From assembly GCF_001625215.2 (NCBI RefSeq), contig NC_030384.2, positions 46,348,390 through 46,412,389 of the forward strand: a stretch of DNA of 64,000 bases, given 5' to 3'. The notes under the pieces are model-generated. The model was not told the DNA's origin. It was given only the letters and a program-made list of their open reading frames with translations, and made no database searches. The stretch is from Daucus carota subsp. sativus. Its lineage: Eukaryota; Streptophyta; Magnoliopsida; Apiales; Apiaceae. Position numbers and translations under genes: made by a program. Every line of letters starts with the position of its first letter. Within the stretch, counting starts at the first letter, position 1. Shown one piece after another: positions 57,114-64,000 of the stretch.

Positions 57114-60100
57114 CAATCTCTGATTCACAACCACCATATTTTCTCTTATTTAAATATAATTAATTACATTTCCTTTTCACAGCTTTTCTCTATCTCTTTC
57201 TTTGCCTGTCTAGCTAGCTTAGCATGCTCAACAAGATCTAGATTTTTAGTTTTTTTTTTTTTGGGATTTTTTGATTTCTTGATGTTGTTCAATTCTCATG
57301 ATCAGTCTCTTTATTTCCAAGAAGTATAGAGAAGCTTGTTTCTTATCTTCATTTTAAATTCCTGATTTTTAATGACATTGCTGCCGCTAGATATATAATG
57401 TAGTACCAGAAAACTGGTACCAAGAAACGGTTAAGGCCATGCATGTTGTTTTGAACATTGATATGTCCTTTTTTACCTGGCGATTTTATCCAGTAAAATA
57501 GTAAATGAACAAAAAATCTAAACGACAAGTACTGCATTTTTCTTGAAATTAGCTAGTTAATCCATATTATAAACTGTTTATCCATGGTTTGACTTTTTCA
57601 CTAATAGTTGTGAAGAACATGGGAATATGTATATCATGTGTCCTGATGTTTCCTTTTCACAATTCGAAGAACATGAGACAGTTTGGAGTGTTGTAGTCGC
57701 ATGAACAAGACAAAATTATAAAGATGAGTACTACACAACTTCCACTTCAATAACCATAAATTGTTTTGATTTATGTCATTTACATGAAAATCACATCTCA
57801 TTTTAATCCAAAAAAAAAAAAATTCTCAAAATTTCGAGAATCAAATTTCGAAATTAGTTTGGAATTCGTGTATGGGAATGGGGATAACACTCTTCGATCC
57901 TAATTTAGAGAATTCAAGATGTGGGAACGGGAATAACACTCTTCAATCTCGAAACGACATTCTTAAACTTAAATTTAATAACGCTCTTCGACCCTTAATG
58001 AGACTGTTTCTGTTCTTAATCAGTTGATTTATATGTACTTACTACTTAGGACAAGTATTGAAAGAAAAGTAAAGCATGAGACTAAATGAAAAGGGTCGGG
58101 AAGAAAGTAAAAAAAGAATGATGGATAGGGGGTTATGGGGAAAGGAAGAGTGAGGGCACATGCATAAGTGGGCTTTGATTGATGGAGAGATTGGAGCTAG
58201 GAAGGTGTATGTGGGATTTAAATTTGATCACATGACAAAGAGAGATCTTGTTGGGGGATAGTACTGCCAAAGCAGATAGTGTTTATGTTTATCACATGAT
58301 TTGTGAATTTCATTTATTGCCTAGGTCTTACATTTTTGTACTCTTTATATTTTTATACTTATGCCCCTCATCCTCCTCCGCTCCCTTTGTACCTCTTACT
58401 CCACATGGGAAACAACATATATTCACTCAAACCTGCCTTTCAATTTTCTAACACTTCAAGTTTTTCCTTTTTAATAATTTTTTTGTCACAGGAGTTTCAT
58501 CAGTAAATCATATCGAAATATAATATCAGAAAAATCCTCATAAAAGAAAATCTCTTATCTGGAGAGCATATGGAGATTTCTTATGGTTTTGGTGTCTAAA
58601 AGAAACACGGAGAAAGAAAACAAAATTTGCAGATCTAAGAAATGAGAAACTTCTTTAAAAAAATCTACCGATTAATCAAAGATCATGCAGAAATGGTGCC
58701 AAAATTTAATTAATAAAATTTTAACAACGTGAAAGAAAATTATTATAGTTTTCTATTATACTTATTTTTCCTCCTTTAAAAGTTCTAATATAATCGTGAT
58801 AGGGTTGGATAGAGTGAGTGTTAATATAAATTCATCATAAATATAAAATGAAATGATATCAAATGTAAACGGTCAAACAAAATGAACAAAATAGGGTTAG
58901 TGTTCATTTAAATCCATTATAAATATAATATGAAACGGTTTTGTATATAGATAGTTTAATAATTAGCTCATTGATATAAACCTCGTTAATTTAAGACTTT
59001 TAGAGAAAAATTTAGAATGAAATCCATGCAAGTCTGTTAAAGACTCGAAATATAAAAATATCACTCTAATGGGTGCCGTGGGACTTAACAAATAATATAA
59101 TAATTGTATATTTCATCCATCAAAGTAATTTCTGGGCCTTTGTAAAGAAGTTGAATAAATTCATGCGGAATTGAAAATGAAGCTAATACTTGCCTAGTGG
59201 TCCAAAAATGATATCAGATTTATACCGATGGCCGAGTTAACAAACTGATCAAGACTCTTCGCTGATCGTTCGATAAATTTTGAAGAAAAACCCGAGATGT
59301 TAAACATCATTCCGTAATCTCAATTCTACGATGAACTGCTAGTATAATTTTGTGATTTTAAGTAGAAGATACATGATACAAGCATCCAATGTTGAGAAAA
59401 AAGAGGTACAAGTGGGAAAAATTATAGAAGATGAGTGACAATTCACTGCTCTGTTTCCATATACTGTCAAGTGGCATGTGCATGTGCACGCCCTTGATTT
59501 AAATGGGAAGAATAAGGTAAACATGCATGCCTCAGGAATAACTTTGTACAATACTTGTTTATACTTCGCAGCTCGCAACCATCATCACAAGTGCCACAAA
59601 TTATGCAAATAAAGTCACAATACAAAAAGATTGGAATTTAAAGCTTACAATTTTGCAAAAAGATCTTAGAATGACAACCGCATTGTGCCCCCCACATGCT
59701 CAGCCAGCCACATGTTACCCGGTTACGGCAAAGTCATTAGTAGAAAAATTAAGTAGATGTCTAATTTGAGATATATGAATTAAAGTATTGATAATTTTGA
59801 TATTTATTTTAGTTTTTTATGTATAAATTTTGATTTTCATGATTTTTCGCTGCAATGCAAAATCCAAATTATTACATGCTACTCCCTACGTTTCATATCA
59901 CATATTCACTTTTGATAGCATATTAGAAAAAATTAACTTTTGTGAAAAACTTTCATTTACAATCATTGTTTATTGGCTTCACTAAATATAATATGTATTT
60001 TATAGTTGGCTTTGAAAATATATATTTGAAAAGTGTGGCATAAAATTATTTTTGAAAATGTAAATTATGCACTACATTACAATAAAAGTTAAAGCGAACA

Positions 60101-61368
60101 ACTATTTTGAAACAATTTTTTTCTTTTTTTTAAAGCAAATGTGTTAATCTAATAATAATCGAGTCCAACAAACAATAAATTATAATCACCTGTTCTCGTA
60201 AAAAGACTGTTAAACAATATTTTGAAGATAATGTATATATAAATACAAGTACTCGCTTCATGCATTCTCGTTGAATTACCGGTATCCTTTTCATCATACC
60301 TAACACAGCTATAGACCAGAAATGCAATTACATACAAAATTTCATTAACAAATCATGCCCCCGCTCATAATTAAGAAGCGAAAAACAAATCTCTCATCAA
60401 AGAGAGAAAACAACCTAAAAATACACGTCAAAAATCGAAATAAAAGCAAACGAAACAAATGAAAATAAGAAATTTAAATTTGACAATCGAAACCACAAGA
60501 TAGACGATTAACTCCTATTTCTGATAAACTCTGCTTGAATCCATAGAATAAGTAAATCTTAAACTCCGATGATGTGGATCTAGAAAAACAAACCGAAAGA
60601 TAGAAATCTTTCATCTTCGAGAAAGATTATTAAAAAAACAAAAAACAAATCAGATAAAACAGAGTTCGGGATTTTTCATCGGTGGAAACCCATGAAAAAC
60701 CCTCATACAGTGAATACGACTACTTTAAGAATAGAGAAAATTTTAAGATTCTTTATAATTTAGCATTGTTCTATATTCATAAACAATTTTTTTTAAAAAA
60801 AATAGACATCTAATATAAAATGGAGGTACTTACACAATATAAATCGGACCAATTAAACAAAAACTTAAACAATTATGCAAATCCTGCTGAAAGTCCTAAT
60901 CCGAAAAACAAAACACTCTTGAAATTGAATCCATCATACAATGTTAAGGGCCTAAGGCAAAGATATGGACCATTTTTCGAATTTTAGCGGCAGCTTTCTT
61001 ATTTCTCGTTCGGTTTTTACGGAATGATATAAGAAAGTTACGAGTCCTTGTTTCGATGGCCAGCAAATGTGTTGACGGCTCGGACACGTATCTCAGTTTG
61101 CTTGTTTCTTAATTAAGCGGATTTAACCACGGTTACAATTTGTCCACAGCTCATTTCTTTCAAGTGCATATCATGATTTACCCGTTTTAGGGATTTTAAC
61201 CGTCTCACATATTTTAATTTTATTGAATTATTTTTTTTAGAGATTCACACACCGTTATATTTTGTATCATGCATGATTTATTTGGCAATAACTGTGTGTG
61301 TAGAGGCAGTAGATTATATCATTAATGGTAACCATTTTTGACATCCTTTGAATCTTTTATTTATATAA
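57114..61368. other. Long gene-free AT-rich region
   Basis: No gene is supported. At about 59879-60115 a block beginning CTCCCTACGTTTCATATCAC resembles one end of a MITE but has no matching right end. The part at about 60370-60720 looks repeat-like (oligo-A-rich, with TTCGGGATTTTTCATCGGTG) without definable ends. Confidence 0.45.
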
Positions 61369-62935
61369 CTAGTTGAGAATCCGCGCGTTGCGGCGGCCTA
61401 TAAAAATTATATTGATGATTTAATATTAATATTTGTAAAATAAAATAATTTTGTGTCTGTTTATAAAAACTATATTAACGTTACAAAATTAATATCTGTA
61501 GAAAAAAATAAATTTTGTATTATAAAAATTTTGATGTAATATCAATCCTAATATAATCCATGGTGAAAAAATGAAAATAAATTTATACAGGTAATAACAA
61601 TTTAAAGCACGACGAATCTTAATTTTATTTGTATTTTTTTTTAAAGGAATCATGTTTTTACATTGTCACCTTCCGCCAATTTTTTTGGATTGATTGTGCA
61701 CAAAAACATCTAACTTAAATCCGTGAGGTTGTAGTATTGAGAGAGAGTAGGTTGTGTTTAGATGATCCAAAACCTTATGATTTTAGGGATATTTATAGGT
61801 GTCGTGACGTTGTAGTATTGAGAGAGAGGATGTTGTGTTTATATGATCCAAAACTTTATGATTTTAGGGGTATTTACAGGTGCAGAGAGACTTGTGTGCT
61901 ACTCTTTCTCATAATTAAATAATCTGAAACAAAATCAAAATCAGATTGAAAACTTTCAAGCTACTATAACCTGAAACAAAATCAAATTCTGAAACTTGCT
62001 TCTAATATATCCAAAACTAAAAAAGGTAGTTCTAATTTTTGATATTTTTCATCCAAAAATTCCAGAAAATTAGAAAAATAGAACGGAGCGAAACGCCCTT
62101 CGCTTCTCCACCATATTATCCTGTATATAAAGTAAATCATATAAAAATTAACAACAAACAACATGTCCGATGAACAAAACAAATATTATAAAAAAATAAC
62201 TAGCAAACATACATCACTAATAGTTAACTTATTGATATCATCCATCAATATCATGTTAAGACTATATTCTTCTCCCGTATTTGGATTTGTCGACTCTCAC
62301 GTAGCGGTCTATAACTACCTTTGCTTGCAACAACTATTTTTTTAATACCGTATAAACAACCTTCATTTATCGTTGCAGAAGAACGACGACACCGAATTAG
62401 AAATCGGGTGTGGTATTGAGAGAGGAGGTTGTGTTTAAATGATCTAAAACCCTACAACTGGGGTATTTATAGGTGCAGAGAGACTTGTGTGCTACTCTTT
62501 CCCATAATTAAATAATCTAAAACAAAATCAGATTAAAATTTCAAGTTACTATATTACATAAATAATTTGAAACAAAATCAGATTATGAAACTTGTTTCTA
62601 ATATATCCGAAATTAAAAAAAGTAGTATTCCATAAATAATCACAAACAAAATCAGATTAAAATTTCAAGCTACTATATTCTATAAATAATTTGAAACAAA
62701 ATCAGATTCTGAAACTTGCTTCTAATATATCCGAAAGTAAAAAAAGTAGTATTCCATAAATAATCTCAAACAAAATCAGATTCTAAAACTTGCTTTTAAT
62801 ATATCCGAAACTAAAAATGTAGTTCTATTTTTTGATATTTTTCATCCAAAAATTCCAGAAAATTAGAAAAATAGAACAGAGCGATGTGAGAGGCGCCACC
62901 TACACGCCCCTCGCTTCTCCTTTATATACGTATAT
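61369..62935 (-). mobile_element. Helitron (minus strand), 3' end clear, 5' end approximate
   Basis: On the minus strand the element ends with a short GC hairpin (61381-61396), 8 spacer bases, then CTAG (61369-61372), followed by T. This is the Helitron 3' signature (hairpin, CTRR, insertion before T). No rolling-circle helicase is present. The body holds duplicated segments, listed separately. The 5' TC end could not be fixed. Confidence 0.6.
61730..62920. repeat. Segmental duplications inside the Helitron
   Basis: A block with TATTGAGAGAG and GATCCAAAACCTTATGATTT occurs at about 61730, 61811 and 62408. AATCTGAAACAAAATCAGATT followed by TCTAATATATCC occurs about four times between 61918 and 62830. 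GATATTTTTCATCCAAAAATTCCAG occurs at about 62040 and 62837. These show repeated internal copying. Confidence 0.8.
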
Positions 62936-63566
62936 TGATTATTAACTTTTCTGACAGAATGATTGTGATATCGTAGATCTACACATAATATAATATAAGT
63001 AGGATATCTTTGGTTAAAAAAAATTATCATCTAACTAGAAGATATATGCAAAGGTGTATTTGAATTTTATATAATAAAATTTCAAAGATCAAGAAAAAAA
63101 AGAACATCCGAAAAAGAGTTACAAGGTGAAAGCACAATTAAACTCTGTCGGGATGAAATTATATGTTGCACTTGTCTCCCCCAAAAGATACTTGATAAAG
63201 AAACAAATATTTTACAATCACAAAAACACATAATATACAGACTTCTATTACACTGATAAATTCTATTATTTCATACTTTAATTAAAACTTATCTAACAAC
63301 ATATTAAAATATACACATATATATATATAATCAAATAAATTCTTTTGATTAGATACTTATGGAAATGAATCGTGTAACATATAAGCAATTAAGGAACTGA
63401 TAAAAATTAATTTAAAAATAATTGATAGCTAAACCACTGACAGGAGAATTTATCATGTTTTCAAGACACAAAAAACCAACTTTTATCATCCCAATGACTC
63501 ACAAATATAAAATATGCACAAGCTACACAAATCTATATCTGTATTTATCGAGAATAAACATAATCT

Positions 63567-63570
<4 letters not shown>
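62936..63570. other. AT-rich spacer
   Basis: No gene or repeat with definable structure is seen. Confidence 0.4.

Positions 63571-63636
<66 letters not shown>
63571..63636. repeat. (TA)33 microsatellite beside a probable transposon end
   Basis: Sixty-six bases of pure TA are followed directly by GGGTTGGGTTCCAGGGAGAC, a sequence that looks like a transposon terminus inserted in a TA tract. The rest of the element would run past the window edge. Confidence 0.85.
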
Positions 63637-63640
<4 letters not shown>

Positions 63641-64000
63641 TGGGTTCCAGGGAGACCATGCTATACGAGAGAACCGAGAGACCACATCTTAGACCGTCCA
63701 TCACAGTCCATCACACAGTACATTGATCTGTATTTTTATACGTAAATATAAGGGCAGTGAAGTCAATTAATGCTATAATACACATATAACTCTAAACAAA
63801 TATACGCTGAAATCTGGCAGCATGCATGATTTTAGGGAACTGTTATATGGAAATAACATATCACTTCCATACTTTAGTTATATGTATATCAATCATCCTC
63901 CCGTATGTCTTCACAGCTACTTTCTTCTATGTAATAAAACCACATCAATTCTTCTTCCTAAATAACGTCATTGTTCTTTCAAGATTTGTTTTGTATTTTT

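Noticed and set aside
63422..63726. Open frames with long Tyr-Ile repeats
   Set aside because: They are translations of the TA microsatellite on both strands.

Overview
The window is nuclear DNA of a flowering plant, most likely a eudicot. The genes are split by many GT-AG introns, the proteins match angiosperm families closely, and the spacers are AT-rich and full of small plant transposons. The species cannot be told from the sequence. I see no organelle, bacterial or viral gene set, no CRISPR array and no rRNA gene.

Ten protein genes can be built. On the left are the 3' two-thirds of VPS16 (+, to 7744), a small chloroplast-targeted membrane protein (-, 8137-9181), an At4g10955-type class-3 lipase-like protein (+, 12948-15984) and a VQ-motif protein (-, 17333-18082). 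They are followed by an RWP-RK transcription factor (+, 21713-25295) and a purine permease (+, 27093-28404). On the right are a short-ectodomain receptor-like kinase (-, 28806-32252), a CorA-like transporter (-, 35715-39163), a TDY-type MAP kinase of the MPK20 type (+, 47979-53067) and a PAR1/PAR2-type atypical HLH protein (+, 56748-57113). Exon boundaries were set by hand from splice sites and reading-frame continuity, and all ten models keep frame. The genes do not form one pathway. The last four appear to keep the order of one Arabidopsis chromosome 2 interval (At2g42960, At2g42950, At2g42880, At2g42870, as I recall the numbering), which marks an old conserved block.

The spaces between genes are a catalogue of mobile DNA, several with both ends and target-site duplications visible. 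They include a foldback-like element carrying four ~200-bp units with telomere-motif hairpins (9475-10850), a poly(A)-tailed retroposed insert (10873-12409) and a 1.23-kb Mutator-like element (19887-21118). Further right lie twin 251-bp Stowaway-like MITEs (34041 and 34456), a tRNA-derived SINE (40237), a solo LTR (41069), a PIF/Harbinger-like element (41843), a 597-bp hAT element (54693) and one end of a Helitron (61369). From 57114 to the right edge there is no gene, only repeats, ending in a (TA)33 tract.

No clearly new biological system is visible. The most unusual items are the perfect 29-bp hairpin inside a VPS16 intron, the telomere-motif hairpin array, a GC-AG intron in the MAP kinase gene, and the GIN in place of GMN in the CorA-like protein.
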